DNA of 18,436 nt, from NCBI GenBank assembly GCA_902470915.1, contig CABRIB010000034.1:1-18436 (forward strand), in the 5' to 3' direction. The stretch comes from an uncultured Collinsella sp. (lineage in GTDB: Bacteria > Actinomycetota > Coriobacteriia > Coriobacteriales > Coriobacteriaceae). Below, piece by piece: positions 6,516 to 14,222 of this stretch. How positions within the stretch are numbered: the stretch's first letter is position 1; every line of letters starts with the position of its first letter. Below the pieces are notes generated by a model, which searched no databases, was not told where the DNA came from, and saw only the letters and a program-made list of their open reading frames with translations. Position numbers and translations under genes: made by a program.

Positions 6516-7376
6516 TCACTCACCCCCTTCAAGAAAACGCAGGGCATTACCCCAGTAGAGCCTTTCTCGCGCATCATCGCGCATGGACACGGTATCGAGC
6601 GCCCGCTTGAGTTTGAACGCACGGAAGCGCGGCGTATTGCTGGCGAACATCACTTGATGCGATAGCGCGCGCTCATACCACAGCGGCCCCATATCGACCG
6701 TGAAAAGACGCTGCATCATCTCCTCGGGCGAATCGATGTAAGTGATAGAGGTGTCCGTGTAGCAGTTGGGATACTTGAGCAGCATCGCCACGGTCTCGCG
6801 CACCCAGGGCCAGCCAAAGTGGGTCAAACTAAAGCGCACATTTGGATGCGTTGCGATTGTGTGCTCAAATGCAAGCGGGTTACTGCGCGAAAGCTCTGCG
6901 CCCGGCTCCCAAGACATACCGGCATGGAAAACCACCGGCTTGTTACAGCGCTCGCACAGCTCGTAAAGCGGCTCGGCCACAGCATCATCGGGGGCAAAAC
7001 CCTGCTTTGCCGGATGCAGGCAAAGCCCCTTTGCCCCCAACTCGGTAAAGGCGCGCTCCAATTCGTCTGCGGCACCGCTCACCTGCGGATCTACGCTCGC
7101 AAATCCCCACAGACGATCGGGGTGCGCGGCAACCAGCATGGCAATCTGGTCATTGGTGCCAAAGTGCCCTCCGCATGCCGTGGTTACATCGAGCGACATG
7201 AGTACGCTCTTCCGCACGTCGCAGACGTCCATCTCGACTTGAAGCTCATCCCAATCCATGGGGCCCATATGCCCCATACCAAATTCTCGTGACCAAAAAC
7301 CGAATCCATCAGGCTCATCACCCGGGGTACAGATCTCGCCGTAGAGCATAGGATGGACCAACATGTCGATAACCAT
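6516..7376 (-). CDS. Amidohydrolase-2 family TIM-barrel protein with altered metal site
   Basis: A 286-residue member of the amidohydrolase-2 family (gamma-resorcylate decarboxylase / ACMSD-like metal-dependent hydrolases and lyases). Recognisable are the N-terminal IDMLVHPM (3-10), KGLCLHPA (116-123), VVFHAG with His151, LTHFGWPW with His186 and the C-terminal ASNTP (245-249). Two usual metal-site positions differ: the N-terminal HxH motif is Leu6-x-His8, and the late-barrel catalytic Asp (normally in SDxP) is Asn247. The enzyme could use another metal arrangement or have lost hydrolysis. AAAGGAG lies 7 bases before the ATG at 7376, which I prefer to the in-frame ATG at 7397. The upstream PfkB stop is 27 bases away and YjbQ follows after 2 bases. 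Confidence 0.83.
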   Translation of the reverse strand: MVIDMLVHPMLYGEICTPGDEPDGFGFWSREFGMGHMGPMDWDELQVEMDVCDVRKSVLMSLDVTTACGGHFGTNDQIAMLVAAHPDRLWGFASVDPQVSGAADELERAFTELGAKGLCLHPAKQGFAPDDAVAEPLYELCERCNKPVVFHAGMSWEPGAELSRSNPLAFEHTIATHPNVRFSLTHFGWPWVRETVAMLLKYPNCYTDTSITYIDSPEEMMQRLFTVDMGPLWYERALSHQVMFASNTPRFRAFKLKRALDTVSMRDDARERLYWGNALRFLEGGE

Positions 7377-7403
7377 TTCGTACTCCTTTCCAGGCATTTG
7401 ACC

Positions 7404-8204
7404 CTAGTACGGCTCAAACGAACCAATCACTCGGGACGACAGCTCAGCGCCCGCCTTCATACACGCCGGAATATCAAGGCCATCGATCACGCCCTTGGTA
7501 AACCCGGCAATATACGAGTCGCCGGCACCCACGGTATTAACGACCTTCTCCGCCGGTACGATCCCGCACTCATAGAAGTGCTCACCGTCATAGGCAATGC
7601 TTCCCTTCTCGCCAAGCGTGGCAACCGCAACGCGTGGTCCCAATTCCTGCACGTGGCGTACCCAGTCTCGCAGCTCCGGAGTGTCCTCTTCAAACGACAT
7701 GAACGCATAGTCTACGTAAGGAAAGTGAGCCTCGCATGCATATTCGGGATCCTGGCTGAACACCGAGAAGTCCATAACCACCGTCTTGCCCGCATCATGC
7801 CATTCGGGCAGAAGGTCCAAACAATTGCCAAACAGGTCGGTATGAATGATGTCGTGCTCTAGGATAAACGCCCGGTCATCTTCATTCGGACGATATGTCT
7901 CCATTACGCCATCGATTGCCTCGAGATGCACGCGATCGACGCCGTCTTTCAATACCATGAGCATCACCGAGGTGTCGCCATCCTCCACCCGCAGATGTGA
8001 GATATCGAACCCCTCAGCGGCCAGCGCCTCTCTCATCTTGTCTCCGTACTCGTCCTTGCCGACAACCGACACGGCGGATACCGAAACGCCCATTCGCGCA
8101 AGATGGATACCCCAGTCAATGCCATTACCAGTCGGATAGAACACGCCGATGTTTTGATAGACGTCCGCGCAGCAAAAACCAGCCGCACACGCTTTAATGC
8201 CCAT
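7404..8204 (-). CDS. PfkB/ribokinase-family kinase, FrlD-like paralogue
   Basis: A 266-residue ribokinase-fold kinase. The substrate region PTGNGIDWGIHLARMG (24-39) corresponds to GGNAVNxAVxxxxxG of fructoselysine 6-kinases. VATLGEKGSIAYDG (194-207) is the nucleotide-side strand. NTVGAGDSYIAGF (223-235) holds the anion hole and catalytic base Asp229. It resembles FrlD more than ribokinase or fructokinase, but the substrate loop differs from the other kinase of this island (8326-9189), so a related yet different ketosamine or sugar is likely. The start is ATG 8204 with GGAG 6 bases upstream; a TTG at 8216 extends the frame but lies over the RBS region. It is the first gene after the intra-island hairpin at 8222-8255 and so may be the first gene of the lower module. 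Confidence 0.85.
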   Translation of the reverse strand: MGIKACAAGFCCADVYQNIGVFYPTGNGIDWGIHLARMGVSVSAVSVVGKDEYGDKMREALAAEGFDISHLRVEDGDTSVMLMVLKDGVDRVHLEAIDGVMETYRPNEDDRAFILEHDIIHTDLFGNCLDLLPEWHDAGKTVVMDFSVFSQDPEYACEAHFPYVDYAFMSFEEDTPELRDWVRHVQELGPRVAVATLGEKGSIAYDGEHFYECGIVPAEKVVNTVGAGDSYIAGFTKGVIDGLDIPACMKAGAELSSRVIGSFEPY

Positions 8205-8221
8205 GGTCTTCTCCAATGTTC

Positions 8222-8257
8222 AAAAGGGGACCCACCACATGGCGAGCCCCCTTTTTT
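8222..8257 (-). terminator. Terminator-like hairpin between the two kinase genes
   Basis: AAAAGGGG (8222-8229) pairs perfectly with CCCCTTTT (8248-8255) around an 18-base loop, with two further T bases on the plus side. It would work in either direction. On the minus strand it lies 70 bases after the frlD-like stop and only 18 bases before the next kinase start, so the lower module can be transcribed from upstream only by readthrough. I found no convincing promoter between the hairpin and the gene. Confidence 0.65.
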
Positions 8258-8325
8258 CGTTTCGCTTGTTGTTTTGCATCGGCTGTCCAAGGCCTCATAG
8301 CCAGACCGCCGTACGCTTTCTTAAG

Positions 8326-9189
8326 CTATTCGACGATTGGCGCTCCATGGCCCCAGGAGCCTTCCATGCCGCACACGGTCGAGGCAAACCCGGCAGCAAA
8401 GTCGAGTGCACGCTCGATGGCCTCGGCGCCATCCTCGCCACGCTTGACAGAATCGAGATAGCACATCAAGAACGAAGTCAGGAACGAGTCACCCGCTCCC
8501 ATGGTGTCCTTCATATCTGCCACAGGCTTGGCACGCTGCCGATAGTAACGCTCGCCGTCATAGGCAATGCAGCCCTCAGCGCCAGCCGTTGCCGATACAA
8601 AACGCGGACCTAGGCTCTTCACCCATGCCAGACGCTCGCGAATCTCATCCTCGCTCGCGGCGTCTGCCGCGCTAAAGAATGCGAAGTCAACGTAGGGAGC
8701 AATCTGCTCGTAGTACTCGTCGGTCGAATCGTCCGAGAAGTCAAACGAAACCGTGACGCCCGCGGCCTTCAACTTGGGAAGTTCGCGCTCGGTAAAGCAA
8801 TAGTTGCCCGAGTGGACTACGTCGAACTGCTTCATGTACGAAAGGTCAAAGCGATCGAGGACATAGCGCGCATCGCCACGGATACCGCCCTCGTTGGAGC
8901 CGAGGAAGACACGGTCACCGTCAACGACGGTCACGCGAGCCGCTCCGTTCTCGCCAATCATCTGCTCGCACTTGTCAAGCTCGATACCCTCATCCTCGAG
9001 GCTTGCAATGACATGCTCGGCAGCGGCGTCATTGCCAAAAATGCCCATGTATGCGGAGCGTGCGGCACCGCATTTCTTGGCATAAACGGCGAAGTTCACC
9101 GCGTTGCCGCCAGGATACATGGTGTGGATATGCTCATAGCGATCGACGACGTTGTCGCCAAATCCGAGCGCGTTAACGTTAAATGCCAT
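8326..9189 (-). CDS. frlD: Fructoselysine 6-kinase-like PfkB kinase
   Basis: A 287-residue PfkB-family kinase that closely follows the FrlD pattern: LGFGDNVVDRYEH (8-20), MYPGGNAVNFAVYAKKCG (24-41), VSFDFSD (147-153), and DTMGAGDSFLTSF (228-240) with catalytic Asp234. FrlD phosphorylates fructoselysine on O6 before deglycation by FrlB. The C-terminal GSWGHGAPI (277-285) parallels the HGAW end of the E. coli enzyme. The frame extends upstream to 9273, but the ATG at 9189 has AGAAGGG 7 bases before it and starts exactly at the conserved domain. It follows the deglycase gene after 13 bases. A terminator-like hairpin stands downstream, marking it as the last gene of the upper module. Confidence 0.88.
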   Translation of the reverse strand: MAFNVNALGFGDNVVDRYEHIHTMYPGGNAVNFAVYAKKCGAARSAYMGIFGNDAAAEHVIASLEDEGIELDKCEQMIGENGAARVTVVDGDRVFLGSNEGGIRGDARYVLDRFDLSYMKQFDVVHSGNYCFTERELPKLKAAGVTVSFDFSDDSTDEYYEQIAPYVDFAFFSAADAASEDEIRERLAWVKSLGPRFVSATAGAEGCIAYDGERYYRQRAKPVADMKDTMGAGDSFLTSFLMCYLDSVKRGEDGAEAIERALDFAAGFASTVCGMEGSWGHGAPIVE

Positions 9190-9202
9190 GGTATTTACCC
9201 TT

Positions 9203-10171
9203 CTAGTACTCGACAACGCCCATGTAGCGACGGAAATCGGGATCGTGATCAAACACCTTGCCGCGTGCGGCACGCAGCTCGCAGTTCATGGCGTAGAACA
9301 GCACCGGGTCCAGATAAGCACGGACGCTCGCCGGCACGGCCTCCATACCGTACTCCTTGGCATCGAGCACCATCAGCGTATCGGTATGCGTCTTAAGGAA
9401 CGCCAGGGCGCGCTCGTCCATAGCACGGCACTCGCTGGAGCCCATCTGCAGGAAGTAAAAAACGCCATCCTGAGTAGCCTCGAAGGGGCCATGGAAGTAC
9501 TCGGCAGAGTGGATGTAGCTGCAGTGCTGCCACTGCATCTCCATAAGAGAGCAGATAGCGAAACCGTAGGTCTGGCTAAAGTTGGGACCGCTGCCCAGAA
9601 TATAGAAGAACTCGTGCTCCTGGCAAAGCTTGGCAAAGCGATCGCCCAGCTCGGCATTTACCTTCTCGCGTGCCGGGGGAAGAATCTTATCCATCTCGGC
9701 AATACCGGCATACATATCGGCGAGATCGGCGTAGCCCTCCTGCTGATCGAGCAGCTCTGCCGCAAGCGACAGCGAAATGCCGGCGGGGACCTCGGCCTGC
9801 GGCACACCCTCGCCCCACGGGTAGACCCACGTGGTCCACTTGCCGGAGTCGATCTTGGATCCAGCGTTGTCGGTCTGGGCGATCACCGTAGCGCCGGCGG
9901 CAAGGGCAATCTCGCAGCCCTCGACGACCTCCGGGGTGTTGCCACTGTGGCTACAAGCGATGACCAGAGACTTCTCGCCCAGACGACGCGGACGCATAAT
10001 GTCAAATTCACGCGCGGTATAGATATACGAAGTGAAGGTGGTTGCCTCGCGCTGCAGAAGCTCATGAGCCGGGATCAAATCGATCATGGAGCCACCGCAA
10101 GCAATCCAGTAGACGCTGTCGAACTTGCCCTTCTCGGCAATTGCCTCTTTAATCAGATCGTGTGCGTTCAT
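9203..10171 (-). CDS. frlB: Fructoselysine 6-phosphate deglycase-like SIS protein
   Basis: A 322-residue protein with two SIS domains, like FrlB. FrlB splits fructoselysine 6-phosphate into lysine and glucose 6-phosphate. SIS1 has ACGGSMIDL (24-32) and CSHSGNTPE (73-81). SIS2 has ILGSGPNFSQTYGF (191-204) and the catalytic segment HSAEYFHGPFE (221-231), in which Glu224 and His227 match the active-site pair of FrlB and glucosamine 6-phosphate relatives. The C-terminal DHDPDFRRYMGVVEY (308-322) is almost the family hallmark DHNPDERRYYGGLVEY. The ATG at 10171 has AAAGGA 7 bases upstream; the frame continues upstream to 10204 without support. It could instead act on another ketosamine 6-phosphate (for example the fructose-asparagine type, FraB), since specificity cannot be read by eye. 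Confidence 0.87.
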   Translation of the reverse strand: MNAHDLIKEAIAEKGKFDSVYWIACGGSMIDLIPAHELLQREATTFTSYIYTAREFDIMRPRRLGEKSLVIACSHSGNTPEVVEGCEIALAAGATVIAQTDNAGSKIDSGKWTTWVYPWGEGVPQAEVPAGISLSLAAELLDQQEGYADLADMYAGIAEMDKILPPAREKVNAELGDRFAKLCQEHEFFYILGSGPNFSQTYGFAICSLMEMQWQHCSYIHSAEYFHGPFEATQDGVFYFLQMGSSECRAMDERALAFLKTHTDTLMVLDAKEYGMEAVPASVRAYLDPVLFYAMNCELRAARGKVFDHDPDFRRYMGVVEY

Positions 10172-10191
10172 ATCCAGTTCCTTTCTTGTTT

Positions 10192-10223
10192 GGCCCGCAA
10201 TCAATGACGTTGGTTGCGTGGCC
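10192..10223 (-). other. Intercistronic hairpin between frlC and frlB
   Basis: GGCC-A-CGCAA and TTGCG-GGCC (minus-strand reading) form a 9-bp stem with one bulged base around a 13-base loop in the 62-base gap. No T-run follows, so it is not a standard terminator. It may stabilise an mRNA end or alter relative expression. Confidence 0.5.
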
Positions 10224-10233
10224 GATGGTTGTT

Positions 10234-11085
10234 TTAGTCAATCAGATATTTCTCGAATGCGGCCATGTTCTTGGCATCTGCCGCTGCCGGGTCATCGTAG
10301 TAACGACCATCCGTGATTTCCTGGCCCAGCATGCCGTCGAAACCATGGGCGTTGAGTGTGGCGACGAAGGCGTCCATATCGTGCTTGCCATCGCCCCACA
10401 CCAGATGGCCATACGGGTCGCCGTCGATAAAGTGCATCTCGTGAATTGCCCCATCACCAAAGGCGGCAAACCAGTCCTCGAGCGTCTCGCCTGCAACGCC
10501 CATCGCGGTTGTATCAACCATGGGCTGTAAGTACGGGCTCGCGACCTCGTCAATCATGCGCTTCGCATCGGAAACCGTCGTCACAAGGTTGCTCTCCTCG
10601 GGACGCAGGCTTTCCATCGTAAGCACCAGACCGTGCTCGCCGGCATACTCCGCCAGAATGGACAAGTGCTCGCGGCTGCGCTTCCAGGCTTCCTCGCGGT
10701 CCTCGTCCCAGTCGCCCCAGCCCGAGTTGATGGACATGCGGTCGCACCCAAGTACCTCGGCAAGCTCAATGCCGTGCTTAAAGTACGCCAGGCTGCGCTG
10801 CTCATGCAGCGGTTTGCGTGCGCAATACTGCCAAGGATAGACAACATTCTCGGGGCACAGAGTACGATACCTAAGCCCACGGTCTGCAGCCTTTTTCGCC
10901 AGGACCTCAGCCTCAAAGTAGCCCGTGTGGTCGAGCGTCACATGCGGCTCTGCACACCACAGCTCAATGGACTCAAAGCCCAAGCGCTGCTGCACATCAA
11001 GGAAGTAATCGAGCGACCACATGATGTAGTGGATATTCATGCCCGCAATCTGTTCGCGGTGCAGCGTCGGTTTGGATTCAGACAT
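10234..11085 (-). CDS. frlC: FrlC-like sugar epimerase (xylose isomerase-like TIM barrel)
   Basis: A 283-residue AP-endonuclease-2/xylose-isomerase-like TIM barrel resembling FrlC, which interconverts fructoselysine and psicoselysine at C3. The expected metal ligands are visible: Glu158 in LTMESLRPEESN, Asp191 in MVDTTA, His218 in IHEMHFID and Glu256 in GQEIT. The barrel entry LGFESIELW (35-43) and PENVVYPW (78-85) also fit the family. AAGGAGG lies 6 bases before the ATG and sits inside the last codons of the preceding amidohydrolase gene, whose stop codon is one base from this start, so the two are probably translationally coupled. An isomerase for a different keto-sugar amine remains possible. 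Confidence 0.84.
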   Translation of the reverse strand: MSESKPTLHREQIAGMNIHYIMWSLDYFLDVQQRLGFESIELWCAEPHVTLDHTGYFEAEVLAKKAADRGLRYRTLCPENVVYPWQYCARKPLHEQRSLAYFKHGIELAEVLGCDRMSINSGWGDWDEDREEAWKRSREHLSILAEYAGEHGLVLTMESLRPEESNLVTTVSDAKRMIDEVASPYLQPMVDTTAMGVAGETLEDWFAAFGDGAIHEMHFIDGDPYGHLVWGDGKHDMDAFVATLNAHGFDGMLGQEITDGRYYDDPAAADAKNMAAFEKYLID

Positions 11086-11086
11086 C

Positions 11087-12670
11087 TTATGCCTCCTTAT
11101 TTCGATCGAACACGATTTGTCCGTCCGACATCGTCATGTCAACCGCAAGATCGCGTGCGTCGCGATAATCGAGGTCGAACACATCCCGATCGAGCACGCA
11201 GATATCGGCAAGCTTGCCAACCTCGAGCGTACCCAGCTCGTCTTCGCGCATCAGGTCGTACGCGCCCCCGGCAGTCCAAGCGCGCAAGAGCTCGACAAGC
11301 GTCAGCGTGTTGACCTCATTCACGGGCAGTCCGTCGGCGAAGAATCCGCCGCACGCGCTGTAGATTGACTCGCCCAGGCTCGGAATCAGCAGCGGCAGAT
11401 CCGTGCCGCAGCACACTGTGCATCCGGAATCTTCCATGCCGCGGCGATTCCAGCTGTGCAAAAGTCGCGTCTCGCCAATTTGTCGACGCATCATCGACAG
11501 GCAATCCTCGCGCCGGTCCAGCGTTAGAATCTGCGGATAGACCTCGCAAATTCCACCTAACTTGCCAAACTCGACAAGATCGGTCGGGTCAGAGTTCTCG
11601 AGATCGGTAATCGCATGGCGGCGAAGCATCCGTCCATGCTCGTCTCGAGGCAGCGAGGCATAGAGCGCCACGGTGCGACGAACGGCGCCATCGCCCTGGC
11701 AATGCAAGGAATATCGGAAGCCGTCAGCATCAATTGCACGCAGCTCGTTCTCAATCAGATCCCACTCTGGCTCCTCGACGACCGTCTTGCCGGCAGCGCC
11801 CGCATCGGCCGAGTCCGCATAGGGGTCAATCATCTCGGCAAGCCCCGCCCATACGCCGCGATCGGTCATACGGTTGAAGCCAGAAAAACGAACGAACGGT
11901 CCCCGGAAGCGCTCTCGTGCCTCGCGGGCATATGCCAGATTTGCACCGGCACCCACCGGCTGCGACATCATAGAGACGCGAACCGTCAGCTCACCAGATT
12001 CCTCACGGCGAGCCATTTCGTCGGCAAAGCCGTAGTAGTCATCAAACGCCATCTCCTTGATGGCGGTAACGCCGCGTTCGTTAAGCATGCTCATGTAGTC
12101 CGAATACCCTGCACGCACCTCGGGCAGCGCGAGGAAATCGCTCATCATGCGCCAGATCTTCTCGGCATAGCACGCCTGGGGTGTGAAGCCGTATCGCGCA
12201 CTGGCGGCAGCATTGAGAACACAGGTATCCGCGCCCGGTGTAAAGCAGACGACGGGGATATCGCCAAAACACTCGTCAAACACAGCTGCTGTATTTGCGT
12301 TCTCGGCATCCGATGCCAACGTTTCGGGTAGGTTGTGGCCAAAAGCCGCCGCGCAATCCGGACGATCTTCTTTCCATGCACGCAAGAGCGACACGGCCTC
12401 TTTGGCATCAGCGATGCCGGACAGATCAGGCCCCAACGTCCGCAGCGCCCAGCCTGTATAGAAGGTATGCACATCGATCAGGCCAGGCATGACGGTGCGG
12501 TCGCCCAGGTCAACTACCTCGTCCGCCTGGGTCAAATACGAAGCTAGCTCACACTTGGTGCCAACAGCCTCAATTCGATTGCCACGGACCGCTACGAAAC
12601 CTTCAAACGGCAGGTCCCCCGTACCGGTAAAGACGCTCTTAGACGTCAGGACCGTCAAACGATCAGACAT
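11087..12670 (-). CDS. YtcJ-type amidohydrolase family protein
   Basis: A 527-residue metal-dependent hydrolase of the amidohydrolase-3 (YtcJ) group, which includes N-substituted formamide deformylase. The N-terminal beta-sandwich and barrel junction VMPGLIDVHTFYTG (60-73) corresponds to PGFIDSHxHxxxxG, but the second histidine of HxH is Phe70. Other expected residues are present: Lys205 in TAIKEM, His323 in SLHCQGDGAV, His352 in RRHAITD and Asp424 in CCGTDLP. The C-terminal GTLEVGKLADICVLDRD is the usual return to the sandwich. The ATG at 12670 has AGGTGG 5 bases upstream, overlapping the end of the permease gene. Its position between permease and epimerase suggests it trims an acylated, formylated or cyclised form of the imported substrate; this is inference. 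Confidence 0.85.
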   Translation of the reverse strand: MSDRLTVLTSKSVFTGTGDLPFEGFVAVRGNRIEAVGTKCELASYLTQADEVVDLGDRTVMPGLIDVHTFYTGWALRTLGPDLSGIADAKEAVSLLRAWKEDRPDCAAAFGHNLPETLASDAENANTAAVFDECFGDIPVVCFTPGADTCVLNAAASARYGFTPQACYAEKIWRMMSDFLALPEVRAGYSDYMSMLNERGVTAIKEMAFDDYYGFADEMARREESGELTVRVSMMSQPVGAGANLAYAREARERFRGPFVRFSGFNRMTDRGVWAGLAEMIDPYADSADAGAAGKTVVEEPEWDLIENELRAIDADGFRYSLHCQGDGAVRRTVALYASLPRDEHGRMLRRHAITDLENSDPTDLVEFGKLGGICEVYPQILTLDRREDCLSMMRRQIGETRLLHSWNRRGMEDSGCTVCCGTDLPLLIPSLGESIYSACGGFFADGLPVNEVNTLTLVELLRAWTAGGAYDLMREDELGTLEVGKLADICVLDRDVFDLDYRDARDLAVDMTMSDGQIVFDRNKEA

Positions 12671-12679
12671 CACAACCAC

Positions 12680-14143
12680 CTACGCCGGAAGCATGCCGGA
12701 AATGGCAGTAATGACCAAGCCAAACACGACCATGAAGATGAAGAACTTCCAAATGGTCTTCCACCATTGGCCAAACGAAATCTTAGCCACGGCAAGGCCG
12801 GCGACCGTCATACCCGCCACGGGGCTGATGGTGTTGATGGTCTGGTTGGCAAACTGGAGCGCGGTGACGGCCGCCTCGGGATTGAGGCCCATGAGCTCGG
12901 TCAGGGGGCCCATAACGGGCATGGTGAGCGCCGCCAGGCCAGAACTCGAGGGAACCAGCAAAGAGAGCAGGCCAAGGACGACATACATAAACGTGGTGTA
13001 GACGGCGGCAGGTGCACCGGCGAGCGCGGTAGCAAGCGCCTGGAGGATGGTGTCGATGATCATGCCGCCCTCGGCGATGACCAGAATACCGCGAGCGATA
13101 CCGATAACGACGGCAGCGTACGCAAAGTCGGCGAGACCCCTAACGAACTCCTCTGCGATCGTCTGCTGGTCAAGGCCGCCCAGGATACCGGCAAGCAAGC
13201 CCATGCCAAGGAACACGGCGGAAATCTGATTCATGTACCAGCCCTGGGTAACAAGACCCCAGACGATAATGCCCATACCGCAAGCAAAATCGATAAGCAC
13301 GAGCTTCTGACGGATAGTGAACTCTTCCTCGATGGAGGCATCGGTCACGGAAAACTCAATACGCTTGAGCTTATCGTCCTCGTACACAATGGACGACTCG
13401 GGGTTTTTCTTGACGCGCATGGCGTAGCGCATGGCCCATGCGATACCGACGGCAGTGAAGATGACCCAAGAAACGGCGCGCAGCCACAGTTGCGGATTAC
13501 CCTCGATGCCAATGATGCCTTGGGCGATCAAAACATTAAACGGGTCGATGGTCGAAGCACAATATCCCAGGTTAGGACCAAGGAAGCAGATGATGAATGC
13601 CGTCATCGAGTCATAACCGATACCCATCATGATGGGAATGAAGATGGCATAGAACGGCAGGGCTTCCTCAGACATGCCAAACGTAGTGCCGCAAATGGAC
13701 AGCAATGTCATCGTTATGGGAATGATGAGGATGTCCTTGTTCTTGAGCTTTTTAATCACACGGCTCATGCCGGCATTCAAAGCGTTGGTCTTGGTGATGA
13801 TCGCGAACGATCCGCCAATCAATAAGACGAACGCAACGACGTCGGCAGCCTCTTGGATACCCTTGGTGGGCGCTTGCAGAACCGCGAAGATATCCTGGCC
13901 CAGATTGATGGTCTCGCCGGTCTCGGAATCGGTGTAGTTCTTATCGACCTGTTCATAGGTTCCAGCAACGGCGACTTCACGCTCGCCCGCCGCTGTCGAA
14001 ATCGTCTTGCGCTGATACTGACCAGAGGGAACGATCCAAGTCAGGACCGCAAAGACAACGATCAGCAAGAACATGATCGTATAGACATGCGGTAATTTGA
14101 ACTTAAAACGTCTGTTTGTCTTCTTCGCCTTCGTATCTGACAT
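12680..14143 (-). CDS. YfcC/DcuC-type membrane permease
   Basis: A 487-residue polytopic transporter of the YfcC family (C4-dicarboxylate anaerobic carrier-like, DcuC fold). A basic N-terminus (KAKKTNRRFKFK) precedes the first membrane segment, ending TWIVPSGQY (35-43). Later hallmarks are ICGTTFGMSEEALPF, the substrate region LGPNLGYCASTIDPFNVL and LLVPSSSGLAALTMPVMGPL. Roughly ten to twelve membrane segments are expected. Family members carry amino acids, peptides or dicarboxylates, so it is a plausible importer of fructoselysine-like compounds, whereas E. coli uses the amino-acid permease-type FrlA. The ATG at 14143 has GGAGG 5 bases upstream; the frame extends to 14338 without support. 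It is the first structural gene after the regulatory region with the 23-bp palindrome. Confidence 0.88.
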   Translation of the reverse strand: MSDTKAKKTNRRFKFKLPHVYTIMFLLIVVFAVLTWIVPSGQYQRKTISTAAGEREVAVAGTYEQVDKNYTDSETGETINLGQDIFAVLQAPTKGIQEAADVVAFVLLIGGSFAIITKTNALNAGMSRVIKKLKNKDILIIPITMTLLSICGTTFGMSEEALPFYAIFIPIMMGIGYDSMTAFIICFLGPNLGYCASTIDPFNVLIAQGIIGIEGNPQLWLRAVSWVIFTAVGIAWAMRYAMRVKKNPESSIVYEDDKLKRIEFSVTDASIEEEFTIRQKLVLIDFACGMGIIVWGLVTQGWYMNQISAVFLGMGLLAGILGGLDQQTIAEEFVRGLADFAYAAVVIGIARGILVIAEGGMIIDTILQALATALAGAPAAVYTTFMYVVLGLLSLLVPSSSGLAALTMPVMGPLTELMGLNPEAAVTALQFANQTINTISPVAGMTVAGLAVAKISFGQWWKTIWKFFIFMVVFGLVITAISGMLPA

Positions 14144-14185
14144 AGATACCTCCAAAGAACTCGAGACTGCATCGCATCTCGCTTC

Positions 14186-14208
14186 AACGTTTGCACAATG
14201 CAAACGTT
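14186..14208. promoter_or_regulatory. 23-bp perfect palindrome, candidate operator of the permease operon
   Basis: AACGTTTGCA (14186-14195) and TGCAAACGTT (14199-14208) are exact complements around CAA. It begins about 8 bases downstream of the predicted start of the permease transcript, where a bound repressor would block elongation. A looser repeat, CGCAACGCG (14272-14280) with CGCGTTTGCG (14291-14300), lies upstream and shares the GCAAACG core. Confidence 0.7.
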
Positions 14209-14222
14209 CTATGACGTCCCAT

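Noticed and set aside
9152..10207. Long plus-strand open frame of about 350 codons
   Set aside because: It is antisense to the FrlB-like deglycase; no conserved domain or good RBS is seen.
12767..13825. Long plus-strand open frame of about 350 codons
   Set aside because: It lies wholly opposite the YfcC-type permease, whose protein is clearly recognisable. It is the antisense shadow of a GC-rich gene and has no supported start or family resemblance.
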